NCBI RefSeq assembly: GCF_001411555.2
Contig: NC_049908.1
Coordinates: 26,760,724-26,824,723 of the forward strand
DNA length: 64,000 bases
From: Juglans regia
Taxonomy: Eukaryota; Streptophyta; Magnoliopsida; Fagales; Juglandaceae
Direction: 5' to 3'
Below the pieces are notes generated by a model. It was given only the letters and a program-made list of their open reading frames with translations. It was not told where the DNA came from and ran no database searches. Numbering within the stretch: the first letter of the stretch is position 1; each line of letters begins with the position of its first letter. Of the stretch, positions 12,601 to 24,775 are shown one piece after another. Both the position numbers and the translations under genes were made by a program.

Positions 12601-14106
12601 GGGGGAGACTCATCACCAACACCCAATCTTTGGCCTCTCGAGTCCTAAAAGCCAAATACTTCCCTTCAACTGACTTTTTTGAAGCAAGAGTTAGAAGGGG
12701 TGATTTCTTTGTGTCGAAAAGTATTATAGCAGCCAGACCACTACCCTATGAGGGACTTTTATGGAAGATTGGTAATGGAAACAAAGTGAAGATTTGTTCA
12801 GATCGATGGCTGCCTATTCCAACGTCATACAAGACTCGGCCTCCTCCCAAGGTGCTCAGTACAGAAGCAAACTGTCAACTCTCTCATCGACCAAGACTTT
12901 CACTCTTGGAACCTACCCCTTGTTTAAAGTGTTTTCATCCCTGAGGAGGCTGCCATCACCTCTAGAATTCATATCAGTCCTTGCAACGACAATGACAAAC
13001 AGGTGTGGAGGTGCACTAAGAATGGGATCTTCTCAATTAAATCAGCATACCATCTCCAAGTCCCTGTGAATGATCTCAATAAGGGGCAAGCGTCAGATCC
13101 GACCAAACATGAGGTCCTATGGAAACTGCTTTGGTAGCTTAAAGTGCCTAACAAAACCAAAATATTTCACTGGAGATTATCTAGGGAAATCCTTCCCACT
13201 AGAGTAAACTTGCACAAAAGGAAGATCATTTATTCGCCCATGTGTCCAATATGCTTATCTCATCCTTAAACCGTGTCTCATGTACTATGGACATGCAAAG
13301 CAGCCCAGGATGTATGGAGCATTAGCTCAAGAAGGTTACAGAAGAGTAGGACTGAGGAGGTACCCTTTTATGAAATGCTTACAGAGCTTCTATCCACTCT
13401 CCCACTAGAGGAACACACTAAGTTAACTCTCACAACTAAGGAACTTTGGTACAGAAGGAACAAGTTTATCTTTGATTCCAAATTCGCTTCACCTCAACAG
13501 GTCTTAAAGCTTGTCTCCACTAGCATCACAGAGTTGGATGAGCTAGAAAGGAACTAGCAAAAGATATCTCCTCAGAATCTACCTCCAGCCAAATGGTGTA
13601 AACCTCCAACCAACTATTACAAATTAAATTGGGATGCAGCCATCGACAAGGTTAACTGCAGGGTGGGTATCGGAGTGTCAATCAGAGATTGGCTTGGCCT
13701 TGTGACAGCAACTCTTAGGAGCCCTGCCCTTCTTTTCCTGATCCACTTCTGGGAGAAGCACTTGCTGCCTTACGAGCTGTAAAATTTGGCATTGCGATTG
13801 GTCTCAACAATGTCATTTTTGAAGGCGATTCAAAGCAAGTGGTAAATGGCATAAACGGTTCAACTGAAGACTGGAGAACGGTGAGGCTGATTTATCAAGA
13901 CATCAAGAAATTACTTGGCACTTACCTTTCTTGGTCTATTTGTCATGTACCTAGACAAGCCAATTTAGTGGCGCATTGCCTGGCTAAAAGTTCTCTAGAC
14001 TTATTTGAGGACTCATTTCATGTAGAGGATTATCCTCATTGTATTCACAACTTTCTCCTTTGAGCTATTAATATGAAGTTACCTTTCTCTCTAAAAAAAA
14101 AAAAAA
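9600..14106 (+). mobile_element. LINE (L1-type) retrotransposon 1, decayed
   Basis: A non-LTR retrotransposon in forward orientation. It carries a remnant of the basic C-terminal end of ORF1 (about 9680-9960), ORF2 with endonuclease, reverse transcriptase, zinc-ribbon and RNase H regions, and a terminal poly(A) at 14093-14106. The 5' end is not sharply defined and the element is probably 5'-truncated. Numerous stops and frameshifts make it inactive. Its tail before the poly(A), TATGAAGTTACCTTTCTCT, resembles that of LINE 2. Confidence 0.85.
9965..14063 (+). pseudogene. LINE 1 ORF2 (endonuclease, RT, RNase H), broken
   Basis: The endonuclease starts at 9965. The usual CWNxRGLGN motif reads C-stop-NYRGLGN, so the tryptophan is lost to a stop. 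The SGGLAF block lies at about 10160-10180 and DFNEIASHGEKMGG at 10374-10415. After a frameshift near 10250, one frame carries most of ORF2 from 10341 to 12944, with stops at 10716, 11019, 11226 and about 11424. RT motifs are LKLDMSKAYDRLEW (about 11712-11753) and FVDDSLVF (about 12031-12056), where the usual FADD is FVDD but the aspartate pair is kept. Further frameshifts separate a zinc-ribbon region (about 13090-13330) from an RNase H region starting KLNWDA at about 13624 and ending near 14063. The function would be target-primed reverse transcription; as it stands it cannot make protein. Confidence 0.85.
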
Positions 14107-14630
14107 ACTTATCAATTGTTTAGGGTGATCTTTTTGTATTTGTGGCGGAAGTTTCCCACATTTGTGGCGAGAAATATCACCGTAAATGAATGTTGTATAT
14201 GTGACTAGAATTAATTTTGCCACAATATACTTGAGATATGTTATTTGTGTCCACTTTTCCCGGCAAGGATTGTATATTTGAGTGGCTTACAACAATTTTT
14301 TTAGATAATGTTGCGTAATTAGTGGCGAGAAGAAATAAATGCAACAAATAGTTTTTCGCAGTGCTATTTAGTATTTTTTGCACAATTTTTATTGCCACAA
14401 ATAGTTTCCGTTGAAAATAAATGCAACTTGGGATCAATTTATAATTGGAGTTAATTTTTCCGTAATGATTAATTTGTCTTTAAAAATAGTTATTAACGAA
14501 TATAATTAATTTCCCACAAGAAATTTAATATAAGAGAACAAAAGATTTAGATATCTACAATTTGTTGCCCATCCCACATAATACATTTATTATTATAATT
14601 AGTCAATTCAAGTACTATACGTATTAGTTA
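14107..14630. other. AT-rich non-coding with TTTGTGGCG motifs
   Basis: Repeats of the words TTTGTGGCG and GCCACAAATAG in both orientations resemble the interior of non-autonomous CACTA elements. No terminal inverted repeat could be fixed and there is no gene. Confidence 0.3.
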
Positions 14631-14995
14631 ATTTTTGTTATTGCTCATGTCTATCGAGAAGGAAATCCGCCGGCTGATTTTTTAGTTAAAATGGGAGCTC
14701 AAGGTTCAACTTGTGTTTGGAGATCTCTTATGCATGTGCCTAGATTTCTTAAAGGTTTGAGTCAAATGGATAAAATGTCTTTACCATATCTGAGAGGGCA
14801 ATAAGATGTTCTTTCTCTTATATTTTTTCAAGTAAGTTTTGGGGAGTTTTTTAGACATGTGCAGTGTTGATTATTCTTTTTAGGCTTCTTATGTAATGAT
14901 GGTATTCCTCCACAGCAAGTGAGGGTTTTATTAATAAATTTGGGAAGGGGTCACTCGTAGACATGTGATCTCGTTCTCTTTAAAAAGAAAAAGAA
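14631..14995 (+). mobile_element. LINE 3' stub (RNase H C-terminus and 3' UTR)
   Basis: About 14645-14804 reads HVYREGNPPADFLVKMG and then a tail ending at TAA, the typical end of the RNase H domain of plant LINEs. A 3' UTR with GAGGGTTTTATTAATAAA and GGGGTCACTCGTAGACATGTG follows. It is a 5'-truncated copy of a LINE family different from LINE 1 and LINE 2. Related tails lie at 23940-24055 and 55492-55740. Confidence 0.65.
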
Positions 14996-15293
14996 AAAGT
15001 ACTATACGTATTATATATAGACTACAATTTGCGCTAGTTATTCACAAACATATAAATGGTAACCAAGTTCCCCCTTAAAACCCGAGCCCAATTTGGCCCA
15101 GAACGAAATTTAAAAAAAGAAATAGAAAAAAGGAAAGCAAGAATTGCTTGCTAAAGGGCAAGCAAACAGCTAGAAAATGTGGCTAATTAATCTCCTCTCT
15201 GGCGTAGAGGTTTCTCTCCGGTCGAGTGCAGGATCTCATCAATCATATTGATTCAACATTATTTTGTTGCTCTTGGTGCATACTTGACACAGT

Positions 15294-16775
15294 ATGGATC
15301 CAAGTCTTGATTCATTGTGTGCGCACTTGTCGTTAACCGAATAGGAGGAAGAGGTTCTGAAGGGTGAGGAGCATTCGTTGGGGGATGTTCTTGTTAGGAG
15401 TGAAAGATGTTTGTTGTTCAAGTTGTTAACTTTCAAACATTTCAACAAGGAAGCGCTTAAGTCTACCATGAAGACGGTTTGGCACCCTACCCATGCATTA
15501 ACCGTTCGTGATTTAGAACCAACATTGTTTATTTCTGAATTCAAAGATATGAAAGATAAAGATCGTGTTAAACGTGATGGCCCTTGGAGCTTTGATAAGC
15601 AACTTGTTTTAACAAGTGATGTGGACGGATTGAAACAAGCTCACCAAATTCATCTTACTAAGGCACTGTTTTGGGTCCGTATTCATGACCTACCAGTCAT
15701 GGCACGAAACGCTACTATGGAAAACATCATTGGGAAGGCTATAGGCAAAGTTGTGGCAATTGATTTAGATCCTGATGAAATGTCCTGCAGTGAATTTATG
15801 CGTATAAGTGTTTGCATGGATGTGTCGAAGCCTATTTTAAGTGGAAAGAAGGTCTGTGTGGGATCATCTCAGCCTGTCTAGGTGAATTTCACGTACGAAC
15901 GCCTTCCAATTCTATGTTATCTCTGTGGATTGATTGGACATATCCATCGTGACTGTGAAGTTTGGGAGGAGTCTATGAATTCTTTGAAAGTTTCTGAATT
16001 TTCCTACAGTCCTTGGCTCCATGCAGGGGATGATAATAGTCCTACTCTAAGTCATTTCCACTAACAACTTGATCAGCGAAGTCCATCGGTGCATCCTGAG
16101 GAACAAGTCTCTGGTGAATCTAAGAGTAACAGTCAGATGGAAGTTACTGGGGATCATTTAAGTTCTAAGTATGTTTCGAAGCAGTTACACCAGGAGTCCA
16201 ATCCAAATCATGCAGGTTCAGAAAAGCAGTTAAACTATGAGGCCAATCCTAATCAAGTAAGTTCTACGAAGCAGTTATCTTCAGTTAATGGTGATGAAAA
16301 AAATTCGGGTTCTGGTCTATATAGGATGTTTGATGCTAATAAAGGAATTTTGAATGATACATGTTTGATGGGGGTCTCTGAGGATTTTGTTGCATATGGT
16401 GGTTTGTTACCAATTACTGAGGAAGCTAGTTTTGTTAATAAAGTTGGTGGGTCTGAAGAAGTTTTAGATAAATTCAAGTCTCAAGTAACTGAGTCACGTA
16501 AATGGAAAAGATTCAAGCATCCTTGTATGCATGATAAAATAAAGATTGGCTCTCAGATTGGTGCTAAAAGGGCTTCTAGTCCAACTCCTGGTGTAGAGGC
16601 TACTAGAGTGTCTAAAAGATTACAAAAAATATGGGGAATTTGGATGAGGAAGTATCTGGTATTAATCATGTTGATTTGGTGGTGGCTGTTATTCAGCCCC
16701 ACCAAGCCCCATGAGGATCCTAAGCTGGAATATCCGAGGGCTTGGGAACCCTCGTGGTATTCGAACTCTTGCTGA
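15294..16775 (+). pseudogene. LINE 2 ORF1, DUF4283/zinc-knuckle nucleic-acid-binding protein
   Basis: The frame opens with ATG at 15294 (MDPSLDSLCAHLSLTE) and continues to 16775, interrupted by in-frame stops at 15342, 15879 and 16062. It has the plant LINE ORF1 layout. A DUF4283-type domain (about 15370-15880) includes the block DRVKRDGPWSFDKQLV. A CCHC zinc knuckle follows, CYLCGLIGHIHRDC (about 15909-15950), then a low-complexity linker. Proteins of this kind bind the element's RNA (family knowledge). Three stops in one otherwise continuous frame suggest decay by point mutation. The last 65 bases overlap the start of ORF2. Confidence 0.8.
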
Positions 16776-19700
16776 TTTGATCAGGAGAGAAGATCCCGAA
16801 GTTTTGTTTCTTTAGACTTAGAGCTACTAAAATGGAACTATGTAGAGTGAAATTAAAGTATGCTAATTGCTTAACTGTCGATGCCTCAGGCCGTAGTGGT
16901 GGATTAGCTCTTTTATGTAAAAAGGATGTAAAGTTAGAAGTGATTAGTTACTCTTCTTCTCATATTGAGGCTCTTGTAGATGAAGATGTAAAACAATGGT
17001 TCCTAACTGGTATTTATGGCCAACCAAAAGCCTCAAGAAGAATGGAAACTTGGAATCTTATAAGAAGATTACCTAGTGGCCCCTCAGATCCTTGGCTTGT
17101 CTTTGGTGACTTTAATGAGATCCTAGCTCAGGGAGAAAAATGGGGAGGGAGGAATAGACCTGCCAGCAAATGATGGACTTCTGCCTGTTATTATCTTACT
17201 GCAATTTGAAGGAACTTGGGTTTAGTGGCCCAAGATACACATCGTGTAACAAAGGGGAAGACTCAACACTGGTTACTGAACGATTGGACATATTTTTGGG
17301 GAATCTAGCCTGGTGTAATATGGAACCTGCTTGGTAACTATTGGAACCTGCTAGGTAATCAGTCATACTTTGAAGATGTTATGTCTAGTATCTCTGGTTG
17401 TGCTACTAATTTACAATTATGGAATAAAGTTCAATTTGGTAAAGTGCATTCTAATCTGCAGAAAGCATGACAGAAACTGAAACTAGTGCAACAAAGAGAC
17501 CCTCTTGAACTAAACTCTTCGGAAGTTAATGCAGCATCTGATGAAGTTCATAAATGGTTGAGTAAGGAAGAAATGATGTAGAAGCAGAGATCTCGAGCCC
17601 TGTGGTTAGCTGAAGGTGGTCAAAATACTAGGTTCTTCCATGCTAAAGCATCTTAAAGACAAAAGAAGAATAAAATCTTTCAACTCATGGATGAAGGAGG
17701 TCATTGGCATGAAGGAGAATGCTGTGATAACCTAATCATTAACCATTTTTCTTCTTTGTTTTCCTCTGTAGGTATACATAATATGTCTTATGTGCTGGAT
17801 AACATAGACAGTAAAGTCACAGAGGAGATGAATGCAGATCTTATTAAGCCATATTCTGTGGATGAAGTCAGTAGAGCTCTGAAAGAAATGCACCCGTCGA
17901 AAGCACCAGGTCCTGATGGAATGCCCCCATTATTCTGTCAACAATTCTGGCCTCAAATTGGTAATTCTATATCTGTTGCTGTCCTCTATGCTTTAAATTC
18001 TGGTAATTTTCCACAAGCAGTCAACCACACTTTTATTACCATGGTCCCTAAGAAGAAAAATCATGTTAGAGTCAATGATTTTAGACCCATCAGTCTTGTA
18101 ATGTAATATAGAAACTGATACCCAAAGTCATTGCTAATAGGATTAAAAATGTCTTACCTACTGTTGTATCAGAAACACAATCTGCCTTCTTACCTGGTTG
18201 ATTGATCTCGGATAATGTCCTTGTTGCTCATGAGGTTTTTCATTTTTTAGAAAGGAAAATGAGGGGTAAGAAGGGTTATATGTCATTAAAGCTAGACATA
18301 AGTAAAGCTTATGATAGGGTGGAATGGCCCTTTCTTGAAGCAGTTTTGTTAAAGCTTGGATTCCATGAGAGTTTAACCAAACTTGTTATGAAATGTGTTC
18401 AAAGTGCCTCATTTTCTGTTCTAATCAATGAACTCCTACTGGACATATTATTCCTTCTAGAGGATTGTGACAAGGTGACCCCATCTCTCTTTATCTATTC
18501 CTGTTGTGTATTGAAGGTTTAATTGGCTTACTGAGAAGAGCATCAATTTCAAATTCCATCATGGTATCAAATTCTGTAGAGGGACCCCAAGCTTGAATCA
18601 TTTGTTGTTTGCAGATGACAGCCTCATTTTTTGTATTGCTAGTGTTGAAACTAATGGCAGATTACTTGAGCTTCTGAAATGTTATGGGGATGCTTCAGGA
18701 CAATTAATTAATCAAGGCAAGACTGCCATGGTGTTTAGTCAGAATACTGAGGCTACTAAGAAGAGAGCTATTATGAATCTATGGGGAAATTCTCAGATTC
18801 AGCACTATGACAAATACTTAGGCTTAGCACCTTTAGTTGGTAAATCAAAGTTGACTGCATTTTCTGAGATTAGGCATAAAGTATGGTCGAAATTACAAGG
18901 TTGGAAGGGCAATATTTTTTCTCAAGGGGAAGGGAGGTGTTGCTCAAAGCTGTGGCTTTAGCTAATCCATCCTATGCCATGTCTTGCTTTTTCTCAAGGG
19001 GATAGAAGAAGGAAGAAAAAAAGATCCATTGGATAAGCTGGCGTAGTATGTGTAAGCCTAAAAGTGTAGGAGGTTTAGGCTTCAAAGATTTGGAAACATT
19101 TAATATGGCTATGCTAGCCAAACAGATTTGGAGGCTGCTGCAGTGCACAGATAGTTTGTTCTATAAGATTTACAATTCCCAATACTTCCCTACTTCTAAT
19201 CTTTTTGAGGCCACTCTTGGTAATTCACCCTCTTTTGCATGGAGAGGGATATGGGAGGCTAATAGTCTGTTGATCAAAGGAGAGTGTGGGTAATGGCAAC
19301 AGTATACATATTCTCAATGACTCTTGGATTCCTAATTTTCGATAACTGAGTAATGAAGTTTCTGTTATGTATAACCAACACAGAAATGCACAAACAGAAT
19401 TGGATGATCAAGTCTCTTCTTTAATTGATTGTAATACACATTGGTGGAATATACCTAAGATCAAGACTCTCTTCAATCCTAAAATAGCTGAGGCAATGTT
19501 GGGGATTCATCACAGTTTTACAAATGAACCTGACAAGTGGATTTGGCAACATGAAAGGAGTGGAGCTTTTTCTGTTCGAAGTGCATACAGATGTTTTAAG
19601 GGGTTAACTACCATTAATACAAGGGAGACATCAACTGAGGCCTCAATAAAGAAGTTTTGGAAAGTCATGTGGAGACTGAAAATTCCTCATAAAGTTAGAA

Positions 19701-20617
19701 TGTTTGCATGGAGGGCATGTAAAGAGATTCTTCCAACAAAATCTAATCTGGTCAGGAAAAGGGTGATGGTGGATGGCTCTTGTTGTTTCTGTGATAACTC
19801 AATGGAAGATGTAGCCCATGCAATGATCTTTTGTCCAGATATACATGCATATTGGGTATCCAAATTTGCTATTTTATAGAAACTGGATTTCTTCAGATCT
19901 TTTATGCTAACTGCTATGGAGATCTTTTCTTCACAATCTACTGAATGTTTCACAGATTTTATTCTTATAGCATGGGGATTCTGGTTTAGAAGGAATAAAA
20001 TGATTCATGAAACTGTGAGGCTGCACCCTCAACAAGTTATAAGCCATGCTCTCTCCTTGAAAGGTTTTCAGTCCAAATGTTCTCAACATCAGGTTTTGGT
20101 CAAAAACCTAAATTATTGATGGACTCCTCCTCCTCCAGGCTGGTTTAAACTAAATGTAGATGGGGCTCTCTTATTTGATTGCAATAAAACTGGAATTAGA
20201 GGTATTCTGCGTAGTGATTGTGGTGAGGTGATCATGGCACTTAGCAAAGTTGAAGATGAATTCTTAAAACCAGAAAATGTGGAGGCTATGGTTGTTTTGA
20301 GGGGTCTCCAATTATATTTTCAGATTGGCTTTTACAATCTTCTTATTGAGAGTGATTGTTTACACTTAGTAGAGGAAATAAACAGTGTTGATTCACCTTG
20401 CTCTTCTAGAAGAATTGTTATCACTGAAATTAGAAGACTTATGCTCAAATTTATGCACTGTCAAATCCAACATAATTCCCGTATGGCTAATGCAGCAGCT
20501 CATCACCTAGCAAAGCATGCTTGGTCTATTTTTGATGTGGAATTGTGGTGGCATGGAGTTCCCCACTTTATTGATAATATTGTTTACATAGATGCCATTT
20601 CTTGTAAGCACTCTTAA
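16711..20617 (+). pseudogene. LINE 2 ORF2 (endonuclease, RT, RNase H), broken
   Basis: ATG at 16711 starts MRILSWNIRGLGNPRGIRTL, the canonical endonuclease N-terminus. The frame breaks at about 16813 and resumes at 16832-17173 (SGRSGGLALLC, FGDFNEILAQGEKWGG). RT blocks lie at 17687-18106 (SKAPGPDGMP, NDFRPISL), 18202-18522 (LKLDISKAYDRVEW) and 18593-18961 (LLFADDSLIF, intact FADD box). A zinc-ribbon region lies at about 19540-19870 and RNase H at about 20140-20617. RNase H keeps NVDGA, an ENVEAM glutamate and IESDC as likely catalytic acids. At least four frameshifts and several stops separate the blocks, so no intact protein is possible. Confidence 0.85.
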
Positions 20618-20662
20618 GGCCTTTTGTGCCTATTTGTAATGAAGATCTCTTTTCTATAAAAC

Positions 20663-20813
20663 ACGTCATCCTTGCTTAATTTCCATGCATTTTGCCATCT
20701 TTCCAAGTTCTTGTCAACATTGGCAACATACTGTGTGCAAGTCTTTTTCTGATATTCGATCACGAGTTCCGGAACAATCCCGACAGCATTCAATTCTGGG
20801 AATGCCTCGTACC
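20663..20813 (-). pseudogene. Unrecognised exon-like fragment
   Basis: On the minus strand about 50 codons read through without a stop, beginning WYEAFPELNAVGIVPEL near 20813 and including IEYQKKTC and NLERWQNAWKLSKDD toward 20663. The composition is protein-like, unlike the neighbouring AT-rich DNA. No start codon and no splice acceptor are visible: it is bounded by an (AAT)n run on one side and the LINE 2 tail on the other. I do not recognise the family. It may be an exon remnant cut by the LINE, or chance. Confidence 0.3.
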
Positions 20814-20814
20814 A

Positions 20815-20840
20815 AATAATAATAATAATAATAATAATAA
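20815..20840. repeat. (AAT)n microsatellite
   Basis: About nine AAT units. The following 20841-21249 is AT-rich with no supported gene. Confidence 0.85.
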
Positions 20841-21249
20841 AATTACGGAGTACATCGGACTGCTAATTTAATATTCAAGCAAGTTCAAATTTGTTCACGA
20901 GTTGTTTGATTTAGATAAATAGATTTTTTATAATTTATTTGATAATTTTATCTGCAATGTTGATAAATAAACTTTGAGTTTCTACTAATATCTTTGGAAA
21001 GTTTTGTACACCAATATTAACAATTAGATTCATAAAGACTCAAATAACATGTTTAATATTAGGAACATGATTTCTTATACGTTTTTAAATATTCTTATTA
21101 TAATGATGGAGTTAATTAATATTATAAAAAATAAATGCGAAATTATTCGAATTAATTTATACGAGCTTATACAAGTCGAGCCGATATGTATAGAAGTGTT
21201 ATCATTGATAACTGATCATAATTTTGTGTTGACGGACAACTTGTTTAAG

Positions 21250-22463
21250 AAATGAATCAAGCTTAATCGTGTCTGACGAGTCGATCTCAAGCTTCCTTTT
21301 CTTTCTTCTCTCATACTTATCATGTTTAAGGTAGCGAGAGAAGCGCTGAAATGTATGTTGCATGCCCTGCCATTTGCAAAGTTCAAGTTGCAATTGAAAA
21401 GCCCCAATGAGTGGTAAATTGAAATTATCTTTCTAGTTCACCTAAGCCTATGTGAGAGTCATCGATATTTGCGTAACATAGCATTATTTCTCGTTCCTGC
21501 TTGCAAAGTTTAATTAAGCATATATGGGTTATTGAAAACTGGATCAAAATGTAGCAAAAGCATACTAGAAACTGTATCAAGATATGAGTTTCGAATCCAA
21601 ACAATACTGTATCAAGATATGAGTCAGGAGTCTAGAGTCGTCAGAGTTGTCAAGCAAAAAGCATACTAGAAAGTTTTCTCCCCAAATCGCGTCTTATTTT
21701 TCAATCGAGCTTTAACTTTTAAGTCCAAACAATAAATGTTAGAGATTCAACAAATAAAGCAACTTTAATGATTAACTTTGGCAGAAAGTGCTTATATATG
21801 ACCCTGGTTATAAGGTTAGGCTGTAGAGATCGATAGTTAATTATTAATTCAAGAGAGTACTGCTTGAGTCCTTGACTTGGAAATTAGCATAAAGTAGAGT
21901 GAGTGTGCAAGAAAAACATATAAGTAGAAAATTATATATAAAGTGATGCTCGATCGTGGAAATTAAGGACGAAGCTACTGATGATGAGCAATGAGGTTCC
22001 AACTTCCAACCAAGTTGCATGCTTTGGCTTGGCTATACTTTTACTTGGTCGACCGAACGTCTTGATAACGTCTAAATAATTCTTTTATATTTGAACAAGT
22101 TTTAACTTTTTACGAGTTGTTTCATTTACATAAATAGATTATTTATATTTTATTATTTAATTTCATTAATGACTGGTGATAATTTCTTTTAACAAACAAC
22201 TCGTTTAATAAATGAATCGAGCAAAATCAAGTTTTACGAGTCGATTTCGATAATTCCTTTACATTCTTCGATCATACTTCTGTTTAAGGTAGAGAGGGAA
22301 GAGCTCAAATGTCTGTTGCAATTGAAAAGCCCCAATCGGTGGTAAATTAAAATTTGGTTGGAAGTTCACCTAAGCCTACGTGAGCGTCGTCGATATTTGC
22401 GCAACACAGCATTATTTCTCGTTCCTGCTTGCAAAGTTTAATTAAGCATATATGGGTCAAAAT
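21250..22463. repeat. Direct repeat pair of non-coding DNA
   Basis: About 290 bp at 21250-21540 recurs at 22210-22463. Both carry GAAAAGCCCCAAT, GATATTTGCG and CATTATTTCTCGTTCCTGCT in order. The second copy lacks about 25 bp. The spacer segment 21673-21795 (TTTTTCAATCGAGCTTTAAC) recurs at 25947-26065. The short open frames here do not match between copies, so no gene is supported. Confidence 0.75.
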
Positions 22464-22710
22464 GTAGCAAAAGCCTAAGTTGATTGGAAATGATGAATTT
22501 AATTATTTAATTCAAACTCTAACAATAAAAAAAAAAAAATGAATTAGAGGTGATTTGTTGAAGTAAGATTAACTTACACAAGTTTTTAGAAGCTTGGGTT
22601 TAGTTTTCTGCTGGAACTGGACACATTGAATGTGAGACATGATGGATTTAGTTCCAATAGAAATGAGATCCAATCTAATGCTTTTTGAAAGTTACAAGGT
22701 AAAAAATAGG

Positions 22711-22906
22711 TTGGTTTGGATTTCAAGATGAGATGAGATGGTTTTAGATGAGTTAAATAAAATATTGTTAGAATATTATTTTTTAATATTATTATTGTTT
22801 TAAAATTTGAAAATGTTGAATTGTTTATTATATTTTGTGTGAAAATTTGAAAAAATTGTAATAATATGATGAGATGAGCTAAGATCACTTCTTAATCCAA
22901 ACGGAA
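22711..22906. mobile_element. MITE, GTTTGGAT family, copy 1
   Basis: About 195 bp starting TTGGTTTGGATTTCAAGATG and ending AATCCAAACGGAAC. The arms are inverted and the core is AT-rich with AATAAAATATTGTTAGAATA. The same family occurs at 34991, 38812, 44818 and 53341. Confidence 0.7.
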
Positions 22907-23339
22907 CTGGCTAGAAGTATACCAGGAAGATTCCTTGCTCCCCAACAACCTTTACTTAAAAAGAATATGAACCGTCATACTTGTGAGACTTGGATTTAGT
23001 TCCAATAGGAATGAGATCCATCTTGCTAGTGAATGAATTTTAAACATGAATTTTTATAAGTATTATTCTTATAAATATCCGTAACGTTTGTTTGAATAAT
23101 AATTTGTTACAATTTTAAATAGATATGTCTCCCAAATGCAAAGCAACACGTGTGTCATCCACATCCATTACTGACTTCCCGTGTTGTTCACCTGCCAGGA
23201 ATAGTGAGCCAATATCACAAGACCCAGGACAAGATATTTTATCAAATTAAATACCACATTTTATGCTCAATTTAAGTAATATATCTATAAAATAAAATAA
23301 TTCAATTAAAACATATGTTTTAATTACTATATATATAAC

Positions 23340-24775
23340 AGTTGTAAGCCAATGCCGAGGTAGAGACACTACGAGGGGTGTCTACATAGAGAAAGTAAAG
23401 AAAATTGGTAAAATCAAGATTGATATTCCTATAATCACATCGATAGCTCCAGAGATTCGGCAGCGTGACTTGCTTCTTATGTTAATACGTTTGCTCACAC
23501 GTATGTACCGATTATTACATCATCTTGGTCTAAAGTTTCTTAAGATGTGAAAGACCACATCAAAAAGCATTGCTTGATAATAAGCTACATCTCAAGCAAC
23601 TAAGTATATAACATGTTACTTTCAAGTTATTTTGTATTTATACTAATTGTTTATAATTTTTGAAATGATGAGTTTGAGCTTAATTTTGGCTGATGAGAGG
23701 ACAAATTAACGGTTGAGGAATTGATGTCGAATGCATTCCGAAGGTACAAAGGTCAATGTCATGCACACTATAAGAAGTTCAGTACTACAATAAAGGCGCG
23801 CCAAAATCTATTTTAAGCAATGACACCAAACTAATGGGAGAAGGTTTGTGATATGTTTGAAGATCTTACTTATCAGATAATTTTGCTACTACCTTTTTTA
23901 ATAGTATATGATAAATATATTAAACATATAGACTAATATTGGTATGTAACCATGGTTTTCCTCTGCTATAACTGAGGGTTTATTAATAAAATCGGGACGG
24001 GGTCACTCGTGGACAGGTGATTCTCTGCTCTTTATAAAATAAAATAAAAACAAAACAAATAGATCAAATTTAACGATACACCATCATGCAGGTTCTCGAT
24101 CTTTTTATCATTTGTATAACAAAATGGTAAGTTATTTTAGTCCCCGTTAAATATTAACATATAATATACTTTTTTTATTTAAGTTCTAATATAGATTTTC
24201 CTTTTGCAGAAAGAAAAAAAACATGCTGACTATGATTTGACCCAATTGTATGCTAAAGCATATAAAAATCGTGATGGTGTTTGGGCAAATTTCAAAACAA
24301 AGTCAAATTATGTTTAGTTTCTTTAATTCCATTGTCACATAATTATTTTTGTTACTTATATTAACTTTACTATTTTTGTTTTTGTAGGATAAGATGATAT
24401 CTCTTAAGAAAACTACTGCGGATCCATCTGATACATCATCTGTCAACGATGCTCAGATCCTTTCTCAAGTTCTTGGATCACATTCTGGATATTTGAAGGG
24501 CTTAGGACTTTGCGTGAAGCTATCCTCAATATCATCATCCTTTTCTCGAGTCAAATCGAATGACGACAAGACTAAGGAATTAGAGGAAGTAACATTTGAG
24601 ATAGAACGATTGAGATTCAAGGAAAAAGATATGCTGACCCGATTAGATCAAGCAACGGATCTTAAGGTAAGATTAGAAAAGAACATGCAGAGGTGACTGG
24701 GTAGAGGTACAAAAAATTGTACTTAAACAATTGCAGTCAATTATGTCCCAAAACTCTATACCACCACCACAATCT
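23340..24775 (+). pseudogene. Plant En/Spm (Ptta, Transposase_24-like) gene remnant
   Basis: Pieces in order resemble the plant Ptta/En-Spm protein family. An N-terminal piece reads RGVYIEKVKKIGKIKIDIP, then APEI (about 23370-23470). A WSKVS-stop-DVKDHIK block lies at about 23528-23570. A piece including WEKVCDMFEDLTYQ lies at about 23837-23880. A piece with KEKKHADYD and GVWANFKTKSNY lies at about 24210-24310, just after a possible 3' splice site. A last open exon, 24394-24696, has SQVLGSHSGYLKGLGL followed by a coiled coil (KELEEVTFEIERLRFKEKDM). In the family these proteins act with the CACTA transposase. Stops, a frame change in the first exon and a LINE fragment in the middle show that it is dead. 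The assignment is from memory of family motifs. Confidence 0.55.
23940..24055 (+). mobile_element. LINE 3' UTR tail fragment
   Basis: It carries GAGGGTTTATTAATAAA and GGGGTCACTCGTGGACAGGTG, and matches the 3' tail at 14895-14990 at most positions. It is a very short 5'-truncated LINE insertion inside the CACTA remnant. Confidence 0.6.

Larger units (their letters stand above)
15190..20662 (+). mobile_element. LINE (L1-type) retrotransposon 2, near full length but decayed
   Basis: It carries a 5' UTR (about 15190-15293), ORF1 (15294-16775), ORF2 (16711-20617) and a 3' tail ending TCTCTTTTCTATAAAA. ORF1 and ORF2 overlap in different frames. Stops and frameshifts in both ORFs make it inactive. 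It lies about 1 kb downstream of LINE 1 in the same orientation, with a LINE stub between them. Confidence 0.85.

Noticed and set aside
24394..24696. Independent coiled-coil gene
   Set aside because: The SGYLKGLG block and its neighbours fit better as the last exon of a broken En/Spm-type gene.
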